A stretch of DNA of 64,000 nt. It comes from Eleginops maclovinus. Its lineage: Eukaryota > Chordata > Actinopteri > Perciformes > Eleginopidae. Positions 12,791 to 24,326 of the stretch are shown here, one piece after another. Where the stretch lies: assembly GCF_036324505.1 (NCBI RefSeq), contig NC_086368.1, positions 4,431,021 through 4,495,020 of the forward strand. The letters are read 5' to 3'. The position numbers and the translations under genes were made by a program. The stretch's first letter is position 1. The number at the start of each line of letters is the position of its first letter. Below the pieces are notes generated by a model, which saw only the letters and a program-made list of their open reading frames with translations, was not told the origin of the DNA and made no database searches.

Positions 12791-12889
12791 TATCATGGGA
12801 GTGGCATCATGCCACTGCAGCAACACCATCCCAGATGATCAGACCCACAATGTGGATCCAGCCATCGAACTCGGCGGCGCAACCACAGC

Positions 12890-13390
12890 AAGACAACGCC
12901 CTCACCAAAACAACAACTTGTCAAAACACATCTTCATCCTTGTACTGCTGGAAGACTATCTCTTTATACCTTTTTTGAATTGGTTTATGTTTGGATATTG
13001 CTTTAACTCCACATTCAAGCCGTTCCATAGCCTTACTCCACAAATTGATCTACTGAAACCTCTCATAGTTGTTCTGTTTCTGCCTTTTGAAATGAAAGTT
13101 TCCCCTTAAATCACAATACCCCTCTTATATGTTGAACAACTTTTGAATATTCCCTGGGAGTTTGTTACTTTTGGTCTTGTGCATTATTTGTGCAGTTTGG
13201 TATAGTACAATATCAGTGAATTTCAATATTTTTGACTGTAGAAATAGTAAATGAGTATGGTCCAGATATCCAACCTTGTGAATGATACGTACTGCTCTTT
13301 TTTGAAGAAGTTAATGAGTACAGTGAGCTTTTGTAATTGTTGCCCATATGTTGTAAATGTACCTACAGTATATAGAAAATATATGAAAAC
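12890..13390 (-). mobile_element. LINE ORF2 C-terminal fragment, second family
   Basis: On the minus strand one reads KRAVRIIHKVGYLDHT, LQSKILKFTDIVLYQTAQI, then SNKLPGNIQKLF and, towards the end, KRYKEIVFQQY. This is the C-terminal domain of a LINE ORF2 of a different family from the LINE around it. Stops and frameshifts present; only this end is seen. Confidence 0.6.
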
Positions 13391-13393
13391 AAT

Positions 13394-13446
13394 GCTGATA
13401 ACATAAAAAAATAATGTTGATAACATTATTTTTTTATGTTATCAGC
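13394..13446. repeat. Perfect 25-bp hairpin
   Basis: Left arm 13394-13418 and right arm 13422-13446 are exact reverse complements around a 3-nt loop (gat). It lies just beyond the end of the nuclease-coding element, so it may mark an element end, or a terminator-like structure of that element. Confidence 0.85.
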
Positions 13447-13454
13447 AATTACAC

Positions 13455-15695
13455 TGATTCAGGATAACCGTACTTGTTAATTCTAGTTCTTGCAATCTCC
13501 TGAACAGTAACACCAGGCAGTGCATTTGAGCGCTGCCTTGGTGCATTTACAGCGTCCAGTGCATCCCTTCCTGCAGCCACAATGGATTAGCTCATAACAT
13601 AACTTTGCTGCCTCTGGAAGTGTGGTCCAAAGTGGTTGCTCCTCTGTTCCCTTCTTCACCCAACCCCAATTTGAAGGGCTTGGCAGCACAGGGTTAGGAA
13701 ACAGCTTCTGATTCCAAATGTTGCTGGTAGGCTGTGCGTTTTACATGTTATTCTAGGGCGGCTCGTGTTGGAGGGATGTTCTCCAGAGGCCTTGATTTCT
13801 GATTAAAAAGCTGTTTCCTTGCTTCATTCACTTCCACAATGTCACTGGTTCTATCGTACATCAGAACCACAAAACGCTTCAGCAGCAACATGGAGGGCTC
13901 ACTTACACCGCGAGGCATCTCTAACAGCTCTTCAAATGCACTGGTCACCTCAGGAAACATTTTCCAAGTATGCCAGGCGGTTTTCTTCCCTCTACCAGTG
14001 AATGCAGAAACGGTGTCACATCCTGTGAATGCATGGTGCACAGGGAGAGTGTAGCTTGATCTTGGATCCATGGTAGCAACTACTTCATGCACAGCGATGT
14101 ATCTGAAAATGCTGCCAGTACCAATGGCTATCCACATTGCATCTGGTTTGATAATGTTGAAAGCAGCCGCACTGATTACCACTAGATCAGTGTCTGCTGT
14201 ACGTATCAGCTTCCTTGTGAGAGCATGGGGAGAGTGTGGTCAGGTCACACGTGGCAGGAGAGCAGAGCACAGTATTTCCGTGTGTTGTATATATTTCCTT
14301 TCCTTCTTCTATAGACAATTTGGGGACTTCTTTGGAGAAGAAGCTGAACAATTCAGTTTGGTTTTCCTCATTCCGCAAGAAGTCCTTCAAATTCTTTGGA
14401 ATTGCAGTCGTTGGTAGGACTCGCCTTCTGACACCCTTGTCCCTCTTCTGTCGTGTTGAAGCTTTCAGCCTGCCTGGCGTGTACACATCCCAGATGGCAT
14501 CAAGGCGCCTACATTTATTTAGCTGGGATGCTATGTAGAGAGCAAACACATCATCTGCATACTCCTGAAAGTTCTTTGCTGTACCAGGATTCAGCATCTT
14601 AATTACAAAGATACTGTCCAGAAACACAGCATCGACCACAGGTGTAGCTGGAGATCTAGCCTCACCTGACTCTATGCAGTGCAGGATATCTGACTTTGTA
14701 CCAAGTCTCAGTTTGCCTCCCTCTGACAAAGATGGAGGAGCTGCCTGGTTTTCGTGGCTGAAGAAGTCTTCTAGATTACCTCCACATATTTGGCCCGACA
14801 CGTACAGACGTGAGAAGAAATTGCAATCACTCTCCAGTGCTGCAAGTTGCATTTCTCTTCTGACTGAGTTGCTGCTCGTGATGGTGGCCATCAATGCCAG
14901 ACTTTTTCTGGTCCTCAATACCTGCTACCATTCTGGCGATTTCTGGACCTGCATCCATCGTCTGAGTGCGGCAAGATTCACATTCAGGCCAAAGGCTCCG
15001 CCAGATCCTTTGATGATGGAGTTATTCTGTTCGTGGCAGTTGTCAATTGCAATAGAAGAAAACTTGTTGGCGGTTTTGTTTACGACAAACTTTTCTGCTT
15101 TGTTATCTTCCAGAATGTCTGGATGTTTCTCTGAGAGGTTCATCATGTCACAGACATGTACTGCAAGCCGCCTGGAGTAGTGGGTGTGGCCTAGAGGGTA
15201 GTAGCTGAGCAAGGGATTGTACATAGATTTGGAAGTTCCCCTCTCGCAGAGATCTGACACATAGGAGCATAAGGATCTCAAGGGACATGACTTTCAGCCA
15301 GTAGTCGAAATGCACACTTTCCTTGGCCCTCATTGAGCACCAGTCCAAAAAGGACAAATCATTGGACCCTGATGTATTTTGGTAATTGTATGCCCGATGG
15401 AGGAGTATGTGCAGGCTTGCAACTGTGGCTTGGTGAGCATGGCGCGTCTTGGTGACGTGGCTTGCATGAATAAATGAATCCGCAGTTCCAGTGCTTGCAA
15501 CATCCGCTTGAACCAGGGCATTTGTCCAGCCACGGCCATCTAGCCAGGGGATATACAGTTTTCATGTGTGTTTTGTGCATGTTCAGTAAAAAATCGAAAA
15601 CTGAAATGCCTCCACATCTGAAAATAATACTTATGGTCTGAAGATGCACTGATAGAAATGTCATGCTTCTTTCACAAAAGGAACAATAGGTTTGT
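13455..15695 (-). pseudogene. Transposon-like gene: FEN1/XPG-like nuclease with Cys-rich tail
   Basis: Minus strand, several open stretches in broken frame: about 15357-14925 (contains DNCHEQNNSIIKG), 14918-14187 (DAIWDVYTPGRLKASTRQKR, AIPKNLKDFLRNEENQTEL, ending HKEADT), 14182-13748 (begins near TADTDLVVIS, then HAFTGCDTVSAFTGRGKKTA), and 13689-13483 (CGCRKGCTGRCKC, then CYCSGDC). A possible N-terminal zinc finger (YCSFCERS) is near 15690. I recognise the layout as a multi-copy family of uncharacterised proteins in fish and invertebrates. The order EADT, TADTDL, GCD...GxGKK...A parallels the acidic and helix-hairpin-helix motifs of FEN1/XPG nucleases; this is inference. It sits inside the LINE at 9953-17740. 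At least one deletion (at EADT/TADTD) and other frameshifts make this copy inactive. Confidence 0.6.
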
Positions 15696-17740
15696 TTATC
15701 CGCTGCACTACTTGTGTTTTCAGATAAATACCTTTTTGGTTTTTGTGGTAATCTCTTTTTGAACATTTGTATGAACAGCAATAGAGCTCTCAAAGAAAAC
15801 ACAGGAATGATCAGAGAGTGCGACATCAGTCACCACAACCTCAAAGATGTTCAGACCCTTTGAGATGATTCAGTCCAGAGTGTGCCCCTTGTTGTGCGTC
15901 TGACCCGTTACATGCTGAGTCAGTCCATAGTTATCAAGAACACAAAACAGTTCTTTGGCCCCTCTGTTCTTGGGGTTGTCAACCTGGATGTTAAAATTAC
16001 CAACAATGAATAGACGGTCAAAGTCAATACACATTATAGACAGCAGTTCAGCTGTCATCAAAAAAGCTTGGACTGTATTTGGGGGGTCTACAGATGTTTA
16101 GGAACATAGCTCCAGAGGAGCATTTCAGCTGAAGGGCCACATATTCAAAAGATGGGAAGGTTCCATTTAATGTCTGCTTGCATTGAAGGGAATCATTAAA
16201 CAAAACAGCAACTCCACCCCCTTTCTTATGCATTCTTGTCTGACTCTAAAGTTGGGGGGGTTGATTCGATAAGAACCGCTGCACTGTTAATTTGGTCCAT
16301 CCAGATTGTGCTTGGTGATAGAATCATTGATTAAAAATGTCTTTGCTGCTAACGACCTGACATTTAATAAAGCTAGTTTAAGCTTGCTGAATACACTATC
16401 AGTCTGATTTTGTGTGACAAGCTGTGGCTGATGTGTTTTCACAGCTAATTTGGATAAATTCACATAAAAGGTTGAGCGCTTTCTGTTTCTAAGCTGATTC
16501 ACTGTTCTTAATCTATCACTTATCAACACAGACATCGGTAAAGCGATTGGCAGGCAGGGTCCCGGCTTATTCTGGAAAAATTTGAGAGTGCCATACGCCC
16601 TTGAGCCTGGACCCAGCACATATCATTTAGAGCTTGTTGCCTTTTCTACACACACATCCTTATCAGACTCTGGAGACAGCGGATGCGTTCTCAAAGGAGG
16701 AGGAGGTGGTGCACGTTTGGGTTTGGATGATTGTGGTAGGCATGGTGATGAATACGGGGGAGATGGTGCATGTGTCTGCTTCGGTAATTGTTGTGGGCGC
16801 CGTTGAGGCACGGGGGTAATGGATTTGATGCTAAGCCTGCGAATCTCCTGTATCTCCTTTATGCGGGAGAGTACACAGTCAGTGAACTGCTGGTAGGGGG
16901 AGTCCAGAGAGCTGGATGGCGTTTTGGGGGTTGAAGGCAGAGTATCCTCAAAGTCGTTTATAAAGGGGGTGGGTGGCAGTGGAGACCCATCCTTTTGTCT
17001 CATAGGTCTCCCATAATCACAACTCTCCTCAGGCAGGTGCTGTGATAGGTCTTCAAGGCTTTCTATGCACTGCGTTGTGTCTTTCTCCTGTTTTGATTCC
17101 TCTTGTTGCTTTTCCTTGACATAGGGAGCAGATGGATGATGCAGGCAGTTGAATATGTTAGAAATAAACAATTTTACTCCTGACTTGTTCAGAAAAAGTC
17201 CATCTGCCTTACAAAGTTGTCTGCAGTCCCAGAAAAAGTTAAAATTGTCAATAAAATGAACAAAATGTTCAGTACAGGCAGTTGAGAGCCACGTGTTCAG
17301 TGCAAACAATCTGCTGAATCTCTCCTCTCCTGACTGGCCAGTGGAGGGCCACTGATGAACATCTAGATCAAGAGAGCTGACATATTTTCAACAAACATTT
17401 AAAGTCTTCTTTCAGCACTTCTGACTATTGTTTCACAACATCATTTGTTCGCAGTCGGGTCTTCAGCCCCAACAAGCAGGATCCTGTTAGTCAAGTCAGA
17501 GACCATATCCTTGGGAAAACAGAGTACTTTGGTGTTGTTTAGACTTTTTAAATCTCTTACAGCAGAGTCGCCCACAATCAGAGTTTCAGGCCTAGTCGTT
17601 AGCTTTCCCTGTAGCTTTTTACTTTCTGAGTAACTTTTGGTCCTTACCCTGCTGTATGAAGAGGAGAGGTTATCCAGGTCATCAGAAAAATATCTTCGGT
17701 TCTGTGTCAGTGGAGCATATCTGTTCTGAAGTGGCACACT
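15695..17740 (-). mobile_element. L2/CR1-type LINE, ORF1 and endonuclease half
   Basis: Minus strand. At 17737-17441 is an esterase-like ORF1 segment (PETLIVGDSAVRDL), continuing at 17309-16623 with a proline-rich part (KRAPPPPPLRTHPL). Then the start of ORF2 with an AP-like endonuclease: LALLNVRSLAAKTFLIND near 16400-16340, KKGGGVAVLF near 16220, IVGNFNIQVDNP near 15990 and an ALSDHSCVFFE block near 15810. The reading breaks off near 15695 where the nuclease-coding element begins, and resumes with reverse transcriptase below 12270. Several stops; inactive. Confidence 0.75.
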
Positions 17741-17912
17741 GTTGAAAGAAAGGGTTAGGACAACGGGGAAAAAGTGTTACAGAAATTCAGGGGACCACTA
17801 CACTGGAAAAGGGAAACAGCAATAATAGCACAGAAATGCTGGAGACAGGCTGCTGATTGCCCTGATACTAAAGGGACTGCGACTCATTTAGGCCATTGCC
17901 ATCCATATAACT

Positions 17913-18785
17913 ACGGTGGCCCTGAAGTGCAAGTCGAAACAACATTTCACAAAACACAACGATATTTCACAAAACACTACAACATTTCAAAGATTATGGA
18001 AAGGATATTCCTTTAGGGAGAACACTCATTGTTTGTGATTGGACAGAGCTAGCCGTAGAAACGCTGCTGTGATTGGTTGTTTGACAGCGCTACGTCTTTC
18101 AGGTTTGGTACTACTCAGCTGTGTCTGCACGAATCTTAAACTGAGTTTGAAAGAATAGAAGAAGAGATGAAAATCTTAAGGAAATATTTAACAAAGGTTA
18201 TACATATGAAGTAATCCTCGACATTCTGTCAACCCATCACGACATCAACATGTCCCTTAGAACAGCCAGGGCCCGGTACCTCTTTCTCGTCACTTCACAA
18301 GCGGTGCCAGTTCTGCTCGAAAGTGAAACGACATTCAACTAAGGACGCAGCCATAAGTGGCGCCTTATGGTTGTGGCAAACGTTAATGTTCCTCAGAAAA
18401 AAAGTGCTACAGCCCAGTATTCCCCCTTACTTTGAAGGTTTCTCCGTGAAAATATAGTCTTACATGAAACCGGTCCGTAGCGCAAAGAAGGTTGGGGACC
18501 GCTGCCTTAAAACCCTGAAAGTGTGGTTCAACTATAGACCATAAACTATATAGTATATAAAGGGTGGAAAGAGTTCGGTAAATTGTACATAGGAAAGACC
18601 TAGCGCTATCAAACAATCAATCACAGCTAGCTCTCTCCATTCACAAATAAGGAGTGTTCTCCCTAAAGGAATACCCTTTCCGTATCTTTTAGATGTTTTA
18701 GTGTTTTTTGAAATGTCATTGTATTTCGTGAAATTTTGTAGTGTTTTGTGAAATGCCGTTTCGACTTGCACTTCAGGGCCACCGT
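17913..18785. mobile_element. hAT-type non-autonomous element
   Basis: The ends are inverted copies: acggtggccctgaagtgcaa at 17913 and ttgcacttcagggccaccgt ending at 18785, with inverted similarity running on for about 150 bases inward (both sides carry cacaaaacac and ctttagggagaacactc). The flanks atataact and atataaca match at 7 of 8 bases, fitting a hAT 8-bp target duplication. Near 18462-18510 is the end of another hAT-like repeat (rc: cagcggtccccaacc). No transposase gene. Confidence 0.75.
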
Positions 18786-18794
18786 ATATAACAC

Positions 18795-19170
18795 AAGGGG
18801 ATGAAAATCTATCTTTTGGTGAGTTCAAGACCAAGTTGAGAAAACGGCCCGACAACAGGATTTGATGAGAAGTTGCAATATCTTATAATAACATTTGTGT
18901 TGCACAACTGTTATCCAGTATTCACAACTTTATTCATCACAAAGTTAAGTCTAGCTCAGTGTCACTAGAGGGGGTCTGTCGCTGTTGTTTCTGTGAGCAT
19001 AAACTAAAACATTGTGCTGAAAGACACTAAATAAGCATTTGTGGCTATGTAGAAATGGATTTGTGCCATTTTAAAAAGTTGGTTGTATGAGTGTCAAACT
19101 CAAACACAAATATCCTCATTCAAAGCACCGATAACGTAATGGATTGGACAGACTGGTTATAGCAGGTTTC
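18795..19170 (+). pseudogene. Transglutaminase relic: end of exon 7 plus intron 7 start
   Basis: From about 18868 to 19170 the sequence aligns base by base with intron 7 of copy 2 (59000-59295) and with the left edge of the window. Upstream, 18800-18866 aligns weakly with the end of exon 7; in the matching frame it reads LRKRPDNRI then a stop where copy 2 has LKKSNDSIW. The donor GT is changed (atttgatgag against atttggtgag). A dead third copy; exons 1-6 are not seen to its left. Confidence 0.65.
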
Positions 19171-19930
19171 TTTGGTTTTTTTACCAATCTTTTTATTGCA
19201 AAACAAGTCATAATCCAGACAATGACAAGAAGTAAGGACAGTAATAGTCAATAAAAAACAGTACAGGTGTATATGAGGTATATCTTGTAGCAATGTTTGT
19301 GAAGATGATGAAGAAGTCTCCGGAGACACCAGCTTGTATATAATAAGGTTTATTACAACAGCATAGTATCAGACACCAACACGGGCGATGCGGGGTTCCC
19401 AGAGCCAATTGTGGAAGTCCCCCGAACAGTCTTTGTGCATACAATTTATAGGAGAAATGTGGGTGTGTGTCAACATGCGATGTTCTATGAGGATGTGTAC
19501 CCAAATAAGGTGAGATATGCGTTAGTCTTTGTCTTACTCATCCCTGGAGGTCTTCTGACGTAGTCCAGAGGTTTGTTCTACAACCTCCTGTCGTACCACA
19601 TCACTCTCTGCACTCTCTATGACCTCAGGGAGTAAACAACTGTATATGAACTGATTTACTATACCACCTAGGCCATAACTTTGTATGCCCCACTCGGTGA
19701 CCTAGGGCATTTTTAACGTATTCCAGATGTTGTTTTTCACTCTTCTTCTACCCAACCTTCCTCTGACCTCAGGGAGTATCTGCCCTGGTATATCTCCAGA
19801 TTTAATACACCACATATACAAATTAGAAAATTAAGACAATGGGGACTAAAAATGATTTTAATTTTTTTTTTAAAAAAGGAGTGCATCATTTCAAAGGACC
19901 TCCTTGAAAATAAAATACAAAGATGTTATG
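19171..19930 (-). mobile_element. L1-type LINE (outer, minus strand), 3' end
   Basis: The minus-strand LINE at 43001-47464 continues here after the later insertion; its end, read on the minus strand, is an A-rich run (aataaaaagattggtaaaaa) at the border with relic transglutaminase intron 7. Only non-coding 3' sequence, with an LTR-like piece inside (next entry). The border position is approximate and no duplication was found. Confidence 0.5.
19294..19815 (-). mobile_element. Solo LTR-like sequence
   Basis: On the minus strand the stretch reads like an LTR: a gttgtaataaaccttatta polyadenylation block, then cagactg-like U5 sequence ending cttcacaaaca (plus strand starts tgtttgtgaag at 19294). 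No internal genes accompany it. The other end and a duplication could not be placed with certainty. Confidence 0.4.
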
Positions 19931-20093
19931 GGGGGGTTCCGGTTATGACGTGAACGCAAGAAGTCACATTACCCATGTGCTCCGGTAACATATTTGGATA
20001 AAAGATAAGTAAACCCACTCGTTTGAAAGTGAAAACAGTTTAAGCCAATTGTCCGAAGTATATGACATACTATAAAGTAAGAAATACTGAGAA

Positions 20094-20945
20094 TGCCGTC
20101 GAGTAAACCCGGTAAAGTTAAAGAAAAGAAGGTAGAGGCTGAGTCTGAGTCACAAGTAGAAACGGAAACCTCTCATGCTACAGAGGATATTAGCAGCTAT
20201 TCAGGCTCTTAGGCAAGACTTTTCTGCCCAACTCCAAGAAGTTATATCGTCAAACCATGGCATTAAAGAAGCCATTGACTCCTTCTCCGAAAGACTGGGA
20301 GGTGCGGAATCACGTATAAGCTCTGCGGAGGACCGACTGAGCGACCTGGATAAACTAACAGCAACCACCAATAAACAGGTGCTAGCACTCACCAAGTCGG
20401 TGGAATCCATGGAAAACCGTCAGCGTTGCTTAAATATGAGACTGGTGGGCTTGCCGGAAAAAAACGAGAAAGGTGACTTAGTGTCGTTTCTCAACCAGTG
20501 GTTGCTCGAAATTCTTGGTCCAGAATATTTCGTGAATCCTCCATCTATTGACCAAGCCTTCAGACTCCCAAGAGCAGCAGCCTCCGCCAACAACAATCCG
20601 AACCGAACACCGGCTCCTCGGGCTATCATCATGAAGTTCTGCTGGTTGAACGACAGAGACCGGGTGATGAAGGCAGCTCGCAAGAAGAAAGCTGTAGAAT
20701 TCGAAGGGACCCGACTGATGTTTTTCCCTGACCTTTCAGCAGAGATCCAGCAACGGAGGAGATTGTTCGATGGAGTGAAATCCCGACTACACAGCCTTCA
20801 GATCGAGTTTGGTTTACAATTCCCGGCTAAAATGAGAATCTTCCGTAATGGTAAAACGTTCAATTTTTCCAACCCAGCCGATGCAGAGGCATTCTTCCAA
20901 AAGATCGAAGCAGAACGGTCCCAGACTGAATGTAACATGGACTGA
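20094..20945 (+). pseudogene. L1-type ORF1 protein (RNA-binding), one frameshift
   Basis: The likely start is the ATG at 20094 (MPSSKPGKVKEKK...), whose frame ends near 20210; the rest is read in a second frame from about 20175 to 20945. The long part shows a coiled coil (heptads through SFSERLGGAESRISSAEDRL), an RRM-like core (NRQRCLNMRLVGLPE) and a C-terminal domain (IIMKFCWLNDRDRVMKAA; MRIFRNGKTFNF). This is the L1 ORF1p (transposase_22) layout. Such proteins coat LINE RNA. The frameshift near 20170-20200 disables it. Confidence 0.85.
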
Positions 20946-21376
20946 GTGAGTCTTGCTAGCTTAGCACTTTGGATCCATTCCAAAAAAAGATTCCAACTAT
21001 CTTAATGAATAATTTCGGCCATGTCTTAGATTGGTAAACATTGCTGTTTCATCCTATAATGCGGTCATTTAGTTTGGTTATGACGCAATGGGCCAGTAGG
21101 CTATAGGGTTTTTTCACATCTGTAATTCTGCCGGACATGGGTTTACTTTTTTATTGGTCAATGTTTTGTATCCGCTCCGTCATTAAGAAACGGCTTCGGT
21201 GTTCCGGTTCAATTATGTGCATAAGGGTGAAAGGGGTCTGTGCAATTAGGGGGCACAGGGTTTTAGGAGAGCTCTCTCGCTTTTCTTGAGAGTTTCTTGT
21301 TTTCTTTTCTCTTTATTATCTTCTGTGTTTTGATGGTGCACTGTTTTACTTTGGTCAGAGGGATGCTGATTAATGT

Positions 21377-21714
21377 ATGAGAAAATTAGTTAAAATTAAG
21401 CAAATACTCTTCAGACTCAAACACCTTCAAGCTAAAGTTATTTTTCTACAAGAAACTCATTTACAGTTAGACGAGATTATACGCTTAAAGAAGAGATGGC
21501 CTGGGCAAGTTCTTGCCTCAGGTTACTCTTCACAGGCTAGAGGAGTAATAACCCTTATCCATAAATCACTCCCTTTTAGGATTCACAAATATATTCAAGA
21601 CCCTTCAGGTAGATATGTGGTGGTCAATGGCACATTATTGAACCTAGAAATTACTTTTGCAAACGTTTATGGGCCCAATACCGATGATGCCACATTCTTT
21701 AATAATCTCTTTAT
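21377..21714 (+). pseudogene. L1-type ORF2 endonuclease, N-terminal part
   Basis: Translation contains VIFLQETHL (catalytic Glu of AP-type endonucleases) and ITFANVYGPNTDD, both standard in L1/Tx1 ORF2. It stops being LINE at 21714, where the Sola-like element is inserted, and continues at 41104 with the GADFN motif. Confidence 0.85.
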
Positions 21715-22087
21715 CGTCACCTTCTTAAACTAATGTCATATTTTAAAGCTTTTCAAACAACTGAACCAAATGAGACATATTAATTATTTCACACAAAATG
21801 GTTATGACAATATATGACTATTGACATACAAATAACCAGAGTTGTGGACTCGAGTCACATGACTTGGACTCGAGTCAGACTCCAGTCATGAATTTGATGA
21901 CTTTAGACTTGACTTGACAAAATCTAAAAAGACTTGCACTTTGACTTGGACTTTAACATCAGTGACTCGCATTTGGACTTGGACTTGCCCCTCTTGACTT
22001 GAAAAAAAGGCTTGCTACTTTCCCCAAACCCAAAGATTAAAAAGTATGTTGACATGGACAGCGCTATCTCTCTTTGCACTTGTGTGC

Positions 22088-22189
<102 letters not shown>

Positions 22190-22314
22190 CACGACATCCA
22201 ATCAAATCAGATCCACGTTGTTTTGATCGGACAGCATCCAACCAATCAAAGTACTGGACAACCAATGAGGCGGAACAAACTATAAGGCGCCGATTAGGCA
22301 ACAATGATACCACG

Positions 22315-22400
22315 GTTAGTTTCGTTTGGATTTAAAAACTTTGAGGTGATCAACCAAAAAAGAACTGCAGTCTGTAAAACATGCGGGACGCATGCGGGAC
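22315..22400 (+). pseudogene. hAT transposase first exon (BED-finger start)
   Basis: Reading + strand: SFGFKNFEV in one frame and TAVCKTCG in the adjoining one, the shape of a BED zinc finger start (aromatic residues then CxxC). The His half of the finger is not seen; the Rex1 LINE begins soon after. Short and broken, so moderate support. Confidence 0.45.
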
Positions 22401-22464
22401 GCATGCGCACGCAGCGACCGGCAGTGAGAGCTAGAGTGAGAGAGAGAGTGAGAGAAAGTTTGGC

Positions 22465-23654
22465 TTGAAAGTTTGGTGTTTGTGTTTTCTTATCTTATTT
22501 ATTCGGCAAAGTTCTTCGACGTTTACTGTATGTATGCACTTATCCACAATGGACATTATAACCTGTTTCGCCTTTTGGATGCTACTGTATGGATTAATTA
22601 TCTCCGACTCTGTCAACGGAGCTGTCAGCCATGGAAGGCTGCAGTACACCAAAACTACACTGCTGCAACTGAACTGTGGGATAACGTGCATGACTGGCAT
22701 GCCACAACTGCCAGGTTTTATCCTGAAAAACCCAAGGGGAAAAACAGCGGCAGCGAGGAGGAAGAGAGGCAAGCGGGGAGGCGTCAGGCAACGCTTCCGA
22801 AAACAGCGGCTTTCTCGGATTCCTCTACCCTCCATGATCATCGGGAACGTCCAGTCCCTGAGGAACAAAATGGATGAGCTCCAGGGAAACGTCCGCTTTC
22901 TGAAGGACTTCAGGGACTGTTGTGTCCTGGCTTTCACAGAAACCTGGCTGACGGAGAAAGATCAGGACACCGATTTCGCAATTGATGGGTTCGGGACACC
23001 TTATCGACTCGACCGAGAGGCAGAGGTAACGCGGAAATCTCAAGGGGGCGGGGTATGTCTATATTTCAACAAACGATACTGCATCTCTGTGACTGTAAGA
23101 GAACGTACACCTGTACGTTCTCTGTACACCAGATGTTGAACTTGTATCAGTATCGCTACGACCATTTTACCTGCCCCGTGAGTTTCCACAACTTTTCATA
23201 ACAATAGTCTCAATTCACCCAAGGGCGAACGCTGCGTCGGCTTCCAACACCATCTTCGATGCCGTGCAGAAGATGCAATCACTCTCACCCGAGGCGCCAC
23301 ACTTCATACTGGGTGACTTTAACCATGTATGTCTCAAGAAAACACTGACAAACTTTTACCAGTATGTCTCATGTCCTACCAGACGGGACAAAACCCTGGA
23401 CCTCTGCTATGGATCTATAAAAGACGCCTACAAATCACTGCCATTACCACCGCTGGGTTCAGCGGACCATAATTGTGTGCATCTGTTGCCAACATACAAA
23501 ACTGTCCTAATGATGAATCTGTATTATGCTTACAAGACTGTTTCGACTGCACAGACTGGGAAATGTTTAAACAGTCCTGTGGTGATGATCTAAATGAGTT
23601 GGCTGACGTGACATGCTCATATATTGCTTTTTGTAGAGACATGATTGTTCCATG
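22465..23654 (+). pseudogene. Rex1-type ORF2, endonuclease part
   Basis: Shows SMIIGNVQSLRNKMDEL, LAFTETWLTEKDQD (catalytic Glu), GGGVCLYFNKRYC, then in shifted frames HFILGDFNHVCLKKTL and GSADHNCVHL, ending CSYIAFCRDMIVPC at the LTR border. An early hydrophobic stretch follows the first Met, of unclear meaning. Frameshifts near 23130 and near 23490 break it. Confidence 0.85.
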
Positions 23655-24304
23655 TGTAAGGTAGTGACCTGTTTGCGCCACAGGGTGGCACTGTGGCGCT
23701 GTTGACGCAAGTTTCTGAGGTTTGCTCCGGGAGGGACGCCATGTTTTTTTTAGTGTATCTGCCTGTGTTCTGGAAGGTAAGCGTGGTCATAGCGTCCCGC
23801 ATTATCAAATGTTATGTTAGAACCGATTCCTTTTTTTGTTGGTTTGCTCACGTTTATTGTTCAGTCACATGTCCGACTAAAGTCCGCTGTTGTTATTAAC
23901 ATTGTGTTTGACTGTTTGACGTCTTAATCGTGTGGTGAGTGGGTGGCTAGCATGCTACTGGGGCCTGTGTGAGCAGGGCGGGAATGTGTGTCTTGTGTTG
24001 GCGGTTTAACAGTGATGTTTATTTTTTATTTTGTGATATATGTTGTTGTTGTTTTTTTTTAAGTTGATTATTGTTTAAGAAGATTTATTGAGAGTGTATC
24101 TGCCTGTGTTCTGGAAGGTGTCCATGAAGTCTGGTGGAACAAAGAATAAAAAAAGGTCTCAGCCACAATCCGAACTCCTGTGTCCGGTGTCTCCTTCCCT
24201 CCGCTCGCTCCTCGACAAATAAACAACAATTAATAAACACAACGCAGAGTCCAGGGGAGGTGAAGAGGGTCTGGCAGCGGACGCGCCAGAGGCAGCGGGT
24301 TACA
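23655..24304 (+). repeat. 5' LTR of the Gypsy element
   Basis: Starts tgtaaggtagtgacc and ends cagcgggttaca (TG...CA). Contains a 27-bp direct repeat (23752-23778 and 24093-24119); the first copy ends ggaaggtaagc, a possible splice donor. An aataaaaaaagg stretch near 24146 could serve as polyadenylation signal. Confidence 0.95.
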
Positions 24305-24308
24305 TCTT

Positions 24309-24326
24309 TGGTGCCGTGACCCGGAT
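24309..24326 (+). promoter_or_regulatory. Primer binding site, tRNA-His type
   Basis: tggtgccgtgacccggat, four bases past the LTR. It complements the 3' end of vertebrate tRNA-His (CCA plus the acceptor stem derived from GCCGTGA) with one mismatch as I recall that tRNA. Confidence 0.75.

Larger units (their letters stand above)
19931..21714 (+). mobile_element. L1/Tx1-type LINE (inner, plus strand), 5' part
   Basis: Starts after the sequence aaagatgttatg (19919-19930), which recurs at 42989-43000 right after this LINE's A-rich tail: a 12-bp target duplication. Contains ORF1 (20094-20945) and the beginning of ORF2's endonuclease (to about 21714). The endonuclease continues in frame at 41104 once the 19.4-kb insertion and one copy of TTAT are set aside. 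Confidence 0.8.

Noticed and set aside
23693..23899. 68-residue frame present twice (also 31296-31502)
   Set aside because: It lies in the LTR, so it is duplicated with it; no motif and no reason to think it is translated.
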